From contig JAAZLM010000139.1 of assembly GCA_012799315.1 (NCBI GenBank), positions 1 to 18,140 of the forward strand: 18,140 nucleotides of DNA. Direction: 5' to 3'. The notes below the pieces were generated by a model that ran no database searches, was not told the origin of the DNA, and was given only the letters and a program-made list of their open reading frames with translations. Origin of the DNA: Clostridiales bacterium. Its GTDB lineage: Bacteria; Bacillota; Clostridia; Oscillospirales; Ruminococcaceae. Made by a program: the position numbers and the translations under genes. Shown here one piece after another: positions 6,672 to 13,493 of this stretch. Position 1 is the first letter of the stretch, and every line of letters begins with the position of its first letter.

Positions 6672-7931
6672 TTGAAAAAGTTTAAGTTCTGGTTAGTTCT
6701 ATCAATTTTTATTGCTAGTTTGCTAGTGTTCCCATTACTAGTCCACAATTTAATTATGGATAGACCTTTGCACATTCTAATTTTAATTATTGTAATAGCA
6801 ATAAATATTTTAGCGATAATAGTCCTTATGATTTCCTATAAAAAATTAAAATCTAAAATGGCGTTATTGGAAGATGATGAAAGGATCAACAACCTCCTGA
6901 TAAAAAAGTTGCCTCTCGATATCGATGAAGTGAAAATTAAAGAGAAAATCAAGGGGAAGATTTGCCTGATCACTGGCGGCGGTGGCACAATTGGGTCGGA
7001 GCTGTCGAAACAGATCGCAAGTCTTAAGCCCGAGCGGCTTATCATCCTTGACATTTATGAGAATAATGCATATCGAATTCAGCAATACCTATTGCGTGAA
7101 TTCACTGATCTCAACCTAGATATCGAAATTGGCTCAATACGGGATCACGATAAAATGGATAAGCTTTTTAAAAAATATAATCCCGACATCATATTCCATG
7201 CGGCGGCGCATAAACACGTGCCATTAATGGAGAATTCACCCGATGAGGCGATTAAAAACAATATCGGCGGTACATTGAATATGGTTGAGCTTGCCGACAA
7301 ATATAGGACTGAGGAATTCGTGCTTATTTCCACGGATAAAGCAGCGAATCCAACAAGTATAATGGGGGCGACAAAATTATGTTCTGAAATGATTGCGGAA
7401 GATTTTGCAAGACGTGGCAGCTCAACAAAATTCCTAACAGTACGCTTTGGCAATGTTATCGGCTCTAGCGGATCGATCATTCCACTATTCAAGGAACAAA
7501 TCCTAAATGGGGGCCCGTTAACGTTAACAGATCCCGACGTTGAGCGATATTTCATGTCAACTTCTGAGGCGGTGATGCTCGTTCTTCAATCAACTATATA
7601 TGATGAGGGAACTTTCATTCTAGATATGGGCACGCCCGTAAAAATTGCCGATCTAGCAGAAAATATGATATCCCTATTCGGAGATAGACCAAATAGGGAT
7701 ATCAAGATTAAATATATCGGACTGCGACCGGGGGAGAAGTTATATGAAGAATATACATCAAAAGAAGAAGAATTAGAACCGACGGAGCATGATCGCATAT
7801 ATAAGGTTCGCAGTAATAAGAAAAGGGAAGATGCACTCTTGCCGAAGATTAATCAGCTAATCCAATCAGCGCAGCAAAATGCTCCTGCGAACGAGTTAAA
7901 AGAGATGCTCAATGAAATTATAAATATGTAG
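6672..7931 (+). CDS. Membrane-anchored nucleotide-sugar 4,6-dehydratase/epimerase (FlaA1/CapD type)
   Basis: An extended short-chain dehydrogenase of 419 residues that likely modifies a UDP-linked sugar (UDP-GlcNAc 4,6-dehydration or epimerisation) for surface polysaccharide or glycan synthesis. Residues ~7-27 and ~33-56 are hydrophobic membrane segments, followed by a basic linker. The catalytic domain starts near 95: NAD(P)-binding TGGGGTIGSE at 101-110, HAAAHKHVPLME at ~176-187, and the active-site block STDKA at 220-224 with MGATK at 231-235. RFGNVIGSSGS, DPDVERYFM and LRPGEKLYEE are family signatures. Long relatives (WbpM/PglF, about 600 residues) have four to five membrane helices and an extra Rossmann domain; here both are reduced to two helices. 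The start is TTG at 6672, with GAGGG at 6660-6664. The gene stands alone, without glycosyltransferases. Confidence 0.85.
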   Translation: MKKFKFWLVLSIFIASLLVFPLLVHNLIMDRPLHILILIIVIAINILAIIVLMISYKKLKSKMALLEDDERINNLLIKKLPLDIDEVKIKEKIKGKICLITGGGGTIGSELSKQIASLKPERLIILDIYENNAYRIQQYLLREFTDLNLDIEIGSIRDHDKMDKLFKKYNPDIIFHAAAHKHVPLMENSPDEAIKNNIGGTLNMVELADKYRTEEFVLISTDKAANPTSIMGATKLCSEMIAEDFARRGSSTKFLTVRFGNVIGSSGSIIPLFKEQILNGGPLTLTDPDVERYFMSTSEAVMLVLQSTIYDEGTFILDMGTPVKIADLAENMISLFGDRPNRDIKIKYIGLRPGEKLYEEYTSKEEELEPTEHDRIYKVRSNKKREDALLPKINQLIQSAQQNAPANELKEMLNEIINM

Positions 7932-7960
7932 CAAATCCCATTACATCGAATAAAGAAACA

Positions 7961-7988
7961 AAAAGCTCTACCGATCGGTAGAGCTTTT
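7961..7988. terminator. Bidirectional terminator between the CapD-like gene and tRNA-Leu
   Basis: A perfect 28-base palindrome with arms AAAAGCTCTACCGA and TCGGTAGAGCTTTT. T-runs end the stem on both strands. It lies 30 bases past the CapD-like stop codon and only two bases beyond the tRNA 3' CCA, so it can serve both convergent units. Confidence 0.85.
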
Positions 7989-7990
7989 CT

Positions 7991-8075
7991 TGGTGCGGAT
8001 GACAGGGGTCGAACCTGCACGTCGTGAAACACTAGATCCTAAGTCTAGCGCGTCTGCCAATTCCGCCACATCCGC
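7991..8075 (-). tRNA. tRNA-Leu, anticodon UAG
   Basis: Class II tRNA of 85 bases with an encoded 3' CCA. The 7-bp acceptor stem pairs GCGGATG with CATCCGC, followed by discriminator A. The anticodon arm is CTAGA-CTTAGGA-TCTAG, giving anticodon TAG (UAG), which reads CUA and related leucine codons. A long variable arm follows, then a T arm GCAGG-TTCGACC-CCTGT. The gene stands alone, with its own promoter 24 bases upstream and a terminator directly downstream. Confidence 0.96.
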
Positions 8076-8098
8076 ATATGTCCGCTGACGACTTTAAT

Positions 8099-8127
8099 AT
8101 AATAACATAGAATTGGATATGTGTCAA
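8099..8127 (-). promoter_or_regulatory. Strong sigma-A promoter of tRNA-Leu
   Basis: On the minus strand a consensus TTGACA (8127-8122), a 17-base spacer and TATTAT (8104-8099). The implied start leaves a 5' leader of about 17 bases, to be removed by RNase P. Confidence 0.85.
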
Positions 8128-8153
8128 GCACTTTTCTCAAAAAGTTTTAAATA

Positions 8154-8192
8154 AATATTCCGAATTGATAGTATAGATCAATTCGGAATATT
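8154..8192 (-). terminator. Hairpin terminator of the cellulase gene
   Basis: Arms of 16 perfectly paired bases (8154-8169 and 8177-8192, containing ATTCCGAATTGAT) enclose a 7-base loop, 17 bases past the cellulase stop codon. On the minus strand TATTTAAAACTTTTTG follows, an imperfect U-rich tail. The stem is AT-rich for a terminator. Confidence 0.6.
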
Positions 8193-8208
8193 ATCGTGAA
8201 TCTCTGCC

Positions 8209-10098
8209 TTATTTTAATGCAATTCCATTCCTGCCTAAAGGAACTTTATGATCAAGCCCGACGAACTTCCCGTCCTTTTGCCAAAGGACTTCTTTAACAA
8301 AATTATACTTTTCATTATCCCATGTCTGCCAGTCGTCTAGAATTAATCCACCAGTATCGCCCGAATTCTGATTGAAGCACCAGAATGTATGATGCAGCTT
8401 GTGCGTTTTAATTAGCTTGCGCATATGTTTCATCCACGTTAAATTCGGTTCTTGCATAAAGCCGCCCCATTCACCAATTAAGAGGGGCGCAGTCTTTTTC
8501 TCGTAGATGAAGAACCAGTTATCCCGCCAGCAATCCTTCATTAATGAATCGTAGTTATAGCCGGCTTTAAACCACGGTTGTTCATATACGGCGGGGCCGT
8601 AGTCATGCGGTGAATAGACGAGTTTATTTTGATACTTACCTAGATTAATCGGATAATCCTTTACACCTCGCAAATTCCCACCCCACCAATTGAAGTGATA
8701 ATCACCCGCATTAGTAGAAGAGAAAGATGAATTCTTCTTAATATCCTTAGGATATATTTCAATCCCCTCAACCATGATTAATACATTGGGATTTTGTTCG
8801 AGGACTTTCATAGCGGCCTTTTCAGCGACATACTTCCAATTATCTTCACTTTTTGTATTGTTCCACACTGCCCTGGGCGATTCGTGCGGCTTACCGTGCG
8901 GTTCATTGCATAAGTCATATGCAATGATGGTATCGTCATCCTTATAGCGTTTAGACATCCATGCTAAAGCATTGTAATAATCGTTAGTGGTGATTTTACT
9001 AGAATACCACATCGGCTCCATATGCCCCATGGGATCGGAGTTGGCACTATGTATATCTATCATAATTTTAAGCCCGATGCTTTGACAAGTGCTAACTACA
9101 TGATCGAAGATTTCAAGACTGTTCATGCCGACAAGACCGGAATTTATAGCTTGATTAAAGTTAGCATCGGGATATTTCCCGTTCGACCATTCTTTTATAA
9201 GTTCGGCCGAGAAGGGAACTCTTAACAGGTTAAAACCATGATCAGCAATTGATTGCAAGCTGTCTTCAAGATGGCAAGCCCACAGTCCATCAAAGCAATT
9301 CGTACCCGTGTTATATCCGAACCAATTCACACCAGTTAGCCATACTTCTTTACCGTTTCGATCGACAATCTTATTACCTTTAACGCTCAGCCAATCATCG
9401 CCCGAGACGGCACCTTTATTCGGCTTATACTTTGATGGAGCATTGGCGGATGGCTTTTTATCGTCCTTGGATTTGTCATTATCGCTATTATTAGCGTTGC
9501 TGCCACTATCCGCATTATTCCCACTGCCATCATTGGAGGCAGTGTTACCGCTAGCATTATCGGAATTGTTTTCGCCATTCCCTACTTGCTTTTTGCCGTT
9601 TACAATAGGACTTTCCGGGAAGAAATCGGCATCGCTAGTTGCAATAATAAAGCCGAAATCTGCCGAACTATTTGCGTCAATAACTTCATTATGTGTAACG
9701 GAAGTTATATGTAGATTATTCCCCGTATGAGTGAATTCGCCATTCCACCCTTGTTCGAATTGGCTATTGTCGGGAACGGGAATTTCAACCTGCCAATCTC
9801 TTACTGAGAAATCATTATTATTCTTCAACGAGCAATCGAATTGCGCATAGAATAGCCCATCCGATTCCCATGTATTCCCCTTGTTAATGTTTAATTCAAG
9901 CCCCGAATCACTTTTGGTGGCGGTAGTAGTAGTTACCTCACTTTCAGCCACTGTCGTAGTAGTATGTTCGGAAGTAGATGTTGATAACTGTACATCCTGA
10001 TCGGCTGAACTACCGTTCACTGCACTTATATTAATATCGCCCGTAAATGAAAACATTATAAATATAAAAGCAATAGCTAAAGCAATATATCTTTTCAT
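8209..10098 (-). CDS. Secreted GH5 endoglucanase (E1-like, probable subfamily 1) with N-terminal CBM2-like domain
   Basis: An exported 629-residue cellulase that cuts beta-1,4-glucan. Residues 1-~27 form a signal peptide. A Thr-rich segment follows (~39-62), then a CBM2-like cellulose-binding domain (~66-155) with W77, W102 and W118, and an Asn/Ser/Asp-rich acidic linker (~170-225). The GH5 catalytic domain spans ~235-610: [17 protein letters not shown], acid/base E399 in DLCNEP, H498 and Y500 in SPHDYG, and nucleophile E543 in [15 protein letters not shown] near 471-478 and [16 protein letters not shown] near 579-594 closely recall Acidothermus E1, a GH5_1 enzyme. There is no dockerin, SLH domain or sorting signal, so the product is probably free. 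AGGAG lies 8 bases before the ATG. The gene is single. Confidence 0.92.
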   Translation of the reverse strand: MKRYIALAIAFIFIMFSFTGDINISAVNGSSADQDVQLSTSTSEHTTTTVAESEVTTTTATKSDSGLELNINKGNTWESDGLFYAQFDCSLKNNNDFSVRDWQVEIPVPDNSQFEQGWNGEFTHTGNNLHITSVTHNEVIDANSSADFGFIIATSDADFFPESPIVNGKKQVGNGENNSDNASGNTASNDGSGNNADSGSNANNSDNDKSKDDKKPSANAPSKYKPNKGAVSGDDWLSVKGNKIVDRNGKEVWLTGVNWFGYNTGTNCFDGLWACHLEDSLQSIADHGFNLLRVPFSAELIKEWSNGKYPDANFNQAINSGLVGMNSLEIFDHVVSTCQSIGLKIMIDIHSANSDPMGHMEPMWYSSKITTNDYYNALAWMSKRYKDDDTIIAYDLCNEPHGKPHESPRAVWNNTKSEDNWKYVAEKAAMKVLEQNPNVLIMVEGIEIYPKDIKKNSSFSSTNAGDYHFNWWGGNLRGVKDYPINLGKYQNKLVYSPHDYGPAVYEQPWFKAGYNYDSLMKDCWRDNWFFIYEKKTAPLLIGEWGGFMQEPNLTWMKHMRKLIKTHKLHHTFWCFNQNSGDTGGLILDDWQTWDNEKYNFVKEVLWQKDGKFVGLDHKVPLGRNGIALK

Positions 10099-10130
10099 AT
10101 GTCACTCTCCTAGTAGAATATGTTATTTTC

Positions 10131-10159
10131 ATTATACACAAAATCGCAGCAACTGTAAA
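10131..10159 (-). promoter_or_regulatory. Sigma-A promoter of the cellulase gene
   Basis: On the minus strand TTTACA (10159-10154), a 17-base spacer and TATAAT (10136-10131), 33 bases before the start codon. No operator dyad is evident nearby, so regulation is not explained by the sequence. Confidence 0.75.
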
Positions 10160-10167
10160 GATAAAAA

Positions 10168-10193
10168 GAGAACCACCGACATAGATGGTTCTC
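10168..10193 (-). terminator. Rho-independent terminator of pyk
   Basis: GAGAACCA (10168-10175) pairs with TGGTTCTC (10186-10193) around a 10-base loop. On the minus strand it is followed by TTTTTAT. It lies 14 bases past the pyk stop codon and just before the cellulase promoter. Confidence 0.8.
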
Positions 10194-10207
10194 AAATAAT
10201 ATTTGTT

Positions 10208-11968
10208 TTACTTAATAAGGCAATTTTGATTACTGGATACAATGCCTTGAATAGCATCGATAGTTACGGTTGCGCCGCATTTTAGGATCTTTGTTGCATC
10301 TTTCGCACCGACAATAACAGGTATATCGAGCGCTAATCCTACAATTGCAGCGTGGGAGTTCATGCCATCTTGTTCAGTCACAATGCCAGAAGATTTCCTC
10401 ATAATAGAAAGAAGATTATTCGATGTTTGGGGTACTACTAAAATATCGCCATCTTTAAATCTTTCTATTGCCTCCTCCTCATTATCGCATACACATAGAT
10501 TCCCGCAGCCGGTCGTATTCGTAATTCCCTTTCCAGAAACAAGCACATCACCGATTACATGGACTTTCATCATATTCGTTGTTCCCGATACACCGAGCGG
10601 TACTCCAGCAGTTATTACTACAAGATCGCCATTATCGACTAGCTTGTTCGCCTCCGCCGCTTGGACTGCGGCATCGAATAGCTCATCGGTGCTTTCCTTC
10701 TCATCAATCAGCAGTGGGGTAACTCCCCACGACATATTCATCTGCCTTAAAATCGTTGGCTCAGTAGTACAGCTGATAATTGGATATAATGGGCGGTATT
10801 TCGAGATTAGTCTAGCAGTTTGTCCAGTTTTCGTGACGGTGATAATTGCCCTTGCGTTAAGGTCGTGCGCAGTTGTAACAGTCGCATGGGATATTGCATT
10901 CGTCACATTCGGTAATTCATCAATATCACGCAGTTTAAATCGCCTTAAATAATCTATATCATGTTCGGTTGTCCTAGCAATAGATGCCATTGCCTTGATA
11001 GTTTCAATTGGATAATCGCCGGCGGCAGTTTCACCCGATAGCATTATAGCACTAGTGCCATCATATATCGCACTTGCAACGTCATTTGCTTCCGCTCTTG
11101 TAGGGCGGGGATTCTTCATCATCGAATCAAGCATTTGGGTAGCTGTGATAACTTGCTTGCCAGCATTATAAGCCCTTTCAATAAGCTTCTTTTGTATGAC
11201 GGGTATGCGCTCAAACGGTATTTCTACACCGAGATCGCCCCTTGCAATCATGATTCCATCCGCCACACGCAGAATATCATCAATATTATCGACGCCTTCA
11301 GCATTTTCAATCTTAGCAACGATCCGAATATGATGGCATTGCTGCTCATCTAGAACTTGTCTAATTAGAATTAAATCATCGGCAGATCTAACAAAGGACG
11401 CAGCGATAAAGTCAAATCCCATTTCAATGCCGAATTTTATATCGCTAATATCCTGTTCGCTTAAATATGGCATCGATAGCTTAACGCCGGGGATATTAAC
11501 CCCTTTATTATTGGATAAAAAACCACCGTTAATAACATCGCAAATAATTTCCGTTCCCTTTATTTCAGCGACGACTAATTCGATAAGACCATCATCGACA
11601 AGGATCTTAGTGCCAATAGAAACATCGTTCACTAGCCCGGGGAAGCTGATAAATGATTTCTTATCATCGCCCTCACATTGTTTAGTAGTTAAAATGTAGC
11701 TTTGACCGGACTTTATTTCAACTTTATTCCCGACAAAGGAGCCTAATCTAACCTCGGGGCCCTTTGTATCAAGGAGTGTTGCAATTGGTCGCTTTAATTC
11801 GTCACGTAATTTCTTTAGCTGATTCATTCTCTCTCTGTGAATTGTTTGATTCTGGTGTGAAAAGTTGAACCGAGCAACATCCATGCCCGATAAAATAAGT
11901 TGTTTAAGTACTTCGGGATCGTCGGTCGAGGGACCAAGAGTACACACAATTTTAGTCTTTCTAATCAA
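10208..11968 (-). CDS. pyk: Pyruvate kinase with C-terminal PEP-utiliser domain
   Basis: Last step of glycolysis: phosphoenolpyruvate plus ADP to pyruvate plus ATP, cytoplasmic. The 586 residues match the Bacillus type (about 585), which has an extra C-terminal domain. The TIM barrel and B domain carry RKTKIVCTLGPS at the start, ARFNFSH, LDTKGPEVR, the MIARGDLGVEIP active-site block and ITATQMLDSM. The last ~90 residues resemble the phosphohistidine domain of PEP synthase/PPDK, with TEQDGMNSHAAIVGL. TTG at 11968 is taken as the start: AAGGA at 11982-11978 is 9 bases before it and abuts the in-frame ATG at 11977, leaving that ATG no spacing. The TTG start also gives MIRKTK, the family's normal N-terminus. 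Not in an operon with pfkA here. Confidence 0.94.
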   Translation of the reverse strand: MIRKTKIVCTLGPSTDDPEVLKQLILSGMDVARFNFSHQNQTIHRERMNQLKKLRDELKRPIATLLDTKGPEVRLGSFVGNKVEIKSGQSYILTTKQCEGDDKKSFISFPGLVNDVSIGTKILVDDGLIELVVAEIKGTEIICDVINGGFLSNNKGVNIPGVKLSMPYLSEQDISDIKFGIEMGFDFIAASFVRSADDLILIRQVLDEQQCHHIRIVAKIENAEGVDNIDDILRVADGIMIARGDLGVEIPFERIPVIQKKLIERAYNAGKQVITATQMLDSMMKNPRPTRAEANDVASAIYDGTSAIMLSGETAAGDYPIETIKAMASIARTTEHDIDYLRRFKLRDIDELPNVTNAISHATVTTAHDLNARAIITVTKTGQTARLISKYRPLYPIISCTTEPTILRQMNMSWGVTPLLIDEKESTDELFDAAVQAAEANKLVDNGDLVVITAGVPLGVSGTTNMMKVHVIGDVLVSGKGITNTTGCGNLCVCDNEEEAIERFKDGDILVVPQTSNNLLSIMRKSSGIVTEQDGMNSHAAIVGLALDIPVIVGAKDATKILKCGATVTIDAIQGIVSSNQNCLIK

Positions 11969-12069
11969 GATAGCCATTCCTTTCTAAAACAGGCAGGCAT
12001 GCTAAGCCAGCATAAATATTTCAGCAAATAGGGTGAAAAAATAGCATAAACAAATTTTCCCCTAAGAAT

Positions 12070-12098
12070 ACTATACTATAAAAATCGCACATTTTCAA
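12070..12098 (-). promoter_or_regulatory. Sigma-A promoter of pyk
   Basis: On the minus strand TTGAAA (12098-12093), a 17-base spacer and TATAGT (12075-12070). It implies a leader of about 95 bases containing a small ATGCT/AGCAT inverted repeat at 11999-12013; no known leader element was recognised. Confidence 0.6.
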
Positions 12099-12127
12099 TG
12101 TTGAATCCGATAAAAGAAATCAAATTA

Positions 12128-12156
12128 TTTCATAAAAACTATTGATTTTTATGAAA
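12128..12156. promoter_or_regulatory. Perfect inverted repeat over the -35 of the gntR operon promoter, probable operator
   Basis: TTTCATAAAAA (12128-12138) and TTTTTATGAAA (12146-12156) are perfect 11-base arms around a 7-base centre. The repeat covers the -35 hexamer at 12142-12147. It has no GC-rich stem or T-tail and so is not a terminator. Its position suits a repressor such as the GntR protein encoded just downstream. Confidence 0.6.
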
Positions 12157-12170
12157 CACCATGCTATCAT
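12142..12170 (+). promoter_or_regulatory. Extended -10 sigma-A promoter of the gntR-ABC operon
   Basis: TTGATT (12142-12147), a 17-base spacer, and TATCAT (12165-12170) preceded by TGC. The predicted start near 12177 leaves a 41-base leader. Confidence 0.7.
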
Positions 12171-12175
12171 ATCAT

Positions 12176-12196
12176 TGTATCAGTGTGAGTAATACA
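12176..12196. promoter_or_regulatory. Short inverted repeat at the predicted transcription start, possible second operator
   Basis: TGTAT (12176-12180) and ATACA (12192-12196) are 5-base arms 11 bases apart, right at the expected start site of the gntR operon. TGTAT/ATACA dyads are seen in operators of YtrA-type GntR regulators, but arms this short can arise by chance. Confidence 0.3.
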
Positions 12197-12217
12197 GTTT
12201 AATTCGGGGGTGAATAT

Positions 12218-12580
12218 ATGTTTTCGATCGATACACGTGTAAGAATACCGATATACGAGCAACTATATAAAAGGGTATTAGAATTAGTGGTTAAAGGCAT
12301 ATTAAAAGAGAATGAACAGCTACCGGCGGTGCGTGTCCTAGCGAAAGATATTGGAATCAATCCGAATACAGTGCAAAAGGCGTATCAAGAACTTGAACGT
12401 GATGGAATTATCTTTTCCCAACCGGGTAAAGGTAGCTATATTGCATCAATAGATACTGTTGTTGATATAGCGCATAAGAAGGCTATAAATGCCTTTACCG
12501 ATGCGGCGATTGATGCATTAGATTCCGGCATTAGTAAAGATGATTTGCATAAAGTGATAGATGATATCTCTTTAAAATAG
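12218..12580 (+). CDS. GntR-family regulator, YtrA subfamily
   Basis: A 120-residue DNA-binding regulator. A winged helix-turn-helix fills residues ~10-76 (PIYEQLYKRV, QLPAVRVLAKDIGINPNTVQ, ELERDGIIFSQPGKGSYI). Only a short helical tail of about 45 residues follows, with no large ligand-binding domain, as in the YtrA subfamily, which generally represses its own ABC-transporter operon. The GGGGGTG ribosome binding site is 6 bases before the ATG. It is first in a four-gene operon, 13 bases before the ATPase gene, and probably binds the inverted repeat(s) at its promoter. The inducer is unknown; in Bacillus the ytr operon responds to cell-wall antibiotics. Confidence 0.92.
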   Translation: MFSIDTRVRIPIYEQLYKRVLELVVKGILKENEQLPAVRVLAKDIGINPNTVQKAYQELERDGIIFSQPGKGSYIASIDTVVDIAHKKAINAFTDAAIDALDSGISKDDLHKVIDDISLK

Positions 12581-12593
12581 AGGGAGGATAATA

Positions 12594-13493
12594 ATGATTA
12601 AATTTCAGAATGTAGTCAAGAGATTCGATAATTTTATCGCACTTGATAATATTGACCTTGAAATTAATAAAGGCTCTGCATACGGTCTCCTTGGCTCTAA
12701 CGGAGCGGGGAAGTCGACAATTTTAAGATTGATATCCGGTATTTATTCGGCGGAAAATGGCACAGTAGAGATCGATGGCGAACGGGTATTCGACAATGCC
12801 CATGTTAAGGAGAAGGTTTTTTTCGTCAACGATGAAACCGTTCAATTCGGCGACTTCACATTAGATGAGCTAAGCCAATATAGTAAGATGTTCTACCCAA
12901 ATTACAGCGATGATAAATTTGAAGAATTGTGGGAGATACTTAAGCTCCCGAGAAAAAATAAACTGGCGAGCTTTTCTAAAGGGATGAAAAGGCAAGCCAT
13001 TGTGATATGCGCACTAGCTAGTCAGCCGGACTATCTTCTTTTAGATGAAGCGTTCGACGGGCTTGATCCGACAATGCGCATAATCGTAAAGCGCATGATA
13101 GTCGATGCAATGGTAGATAATCAAATGACGGTGGTAATTTCATCGCACAATCTAAAGGAAATTGATGAATTCTGCGATACAGTCGGGCTGCTCCATAAGG
13201 GGAAAATCGTCTTTAACCGTGATCTTGACAGTGTCAAAGGCAATGTTCATAAGGTGCAAACGGCATTCGATAAAGAATACAGGGAAGATGATTTTGACGA
13301 TTTAGAACTTCTGCATTTTGATAAGAGGGGCAGTGTTGTATATCTAATTGTCAAAGGGAGCGAAGATGAAATAACAACAAAACTAAATAAAATGGAGCCG
13401 AAAATACTTGATATTATTCCGCTCTCACTTGAAGAAGTGTTTATTTATGAAATGGAGGGTTTGGGATATGAATACAGCTCTATCGAGGGTTAG
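12594..13493 (+). CDS. ABC transporter ATP-binding protein (YtrB-like)
   Basis: Cytoplasmic ATPase subunit of 299 residues. Walker A GSNGAGKST is at 34-42, Q84 is a candidate Q-loop residue, the signature is the variant FSKGMKRQ (127-134) in place of LSGGQ, Walker B YLLLDE ends in E152, and H185 is the switch histidine. The C-terminal ~90 residues form an extension typical of drug/lantibiotic-export-type ATPases. AGGGAGG precedes the ATG. The end overlaps the permease gene by 26 bases, so the two are likely made together as one complex with the downstream permease. Confidence 0.92.
   Translation: MIKFQNVVKRFDNFIALDNIDLEINKGSAYGLLGSNGAGKSTILRLISGIYSAENGTVEIDGERVFDNAHVKEKVFFVNDETVQFGDFTLDELSQYSKMFYPNYSDDKFEELWEILKLPRKNKLASFSKGMKRQAIVICALASQPDYLLLDEAFDGLDPTMRIIVKRMIVDAMVDNQMTVVISSHNLKEIDEFCDTVGLLHKGKIVFNRDLDSVKGNVHKVQTAFDKEYREDDFDDLELLHFDKRGSVVYLIVKGSEDEITTKLNKMEPKILDIIPLSLEEVFIYEMEGLGYEYSSIEG

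Noticed and set aside
7145..7555. Minus-strand open frame of 136 codons
   Set aside because: Antisense to the catalytic core of the CapD-like gene, with no start signal.
7991..8075. tRNA-Leu as an integration site of a mobile element
   Set aside because: No integrase, no direct repeat of the tRNA 3' end and no foreign-looking genes flank it.
9308..9730. Plus-strand open frame of 140 codons
   Set aside because: It is antisense to the cellulase linker and CBM region; the Leu/Ser/Pro-rich product is what a reversed low-complexity linker yields.
10362..10952. Plus-strand open frame of 196 codons
   Set aside because: It lies wholly antisense to pyk; the opposite strand encodes clear pyruvate kinase motifs.
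13408..13467. Longer N-terminus of the ABC permease from a TTG start
   Set aside because: It would overlap the ATPase gene by 86 bases and lacks a Shine-Dalgarno site, while the ATG at 13468 has GGAGGG at 8 bases.
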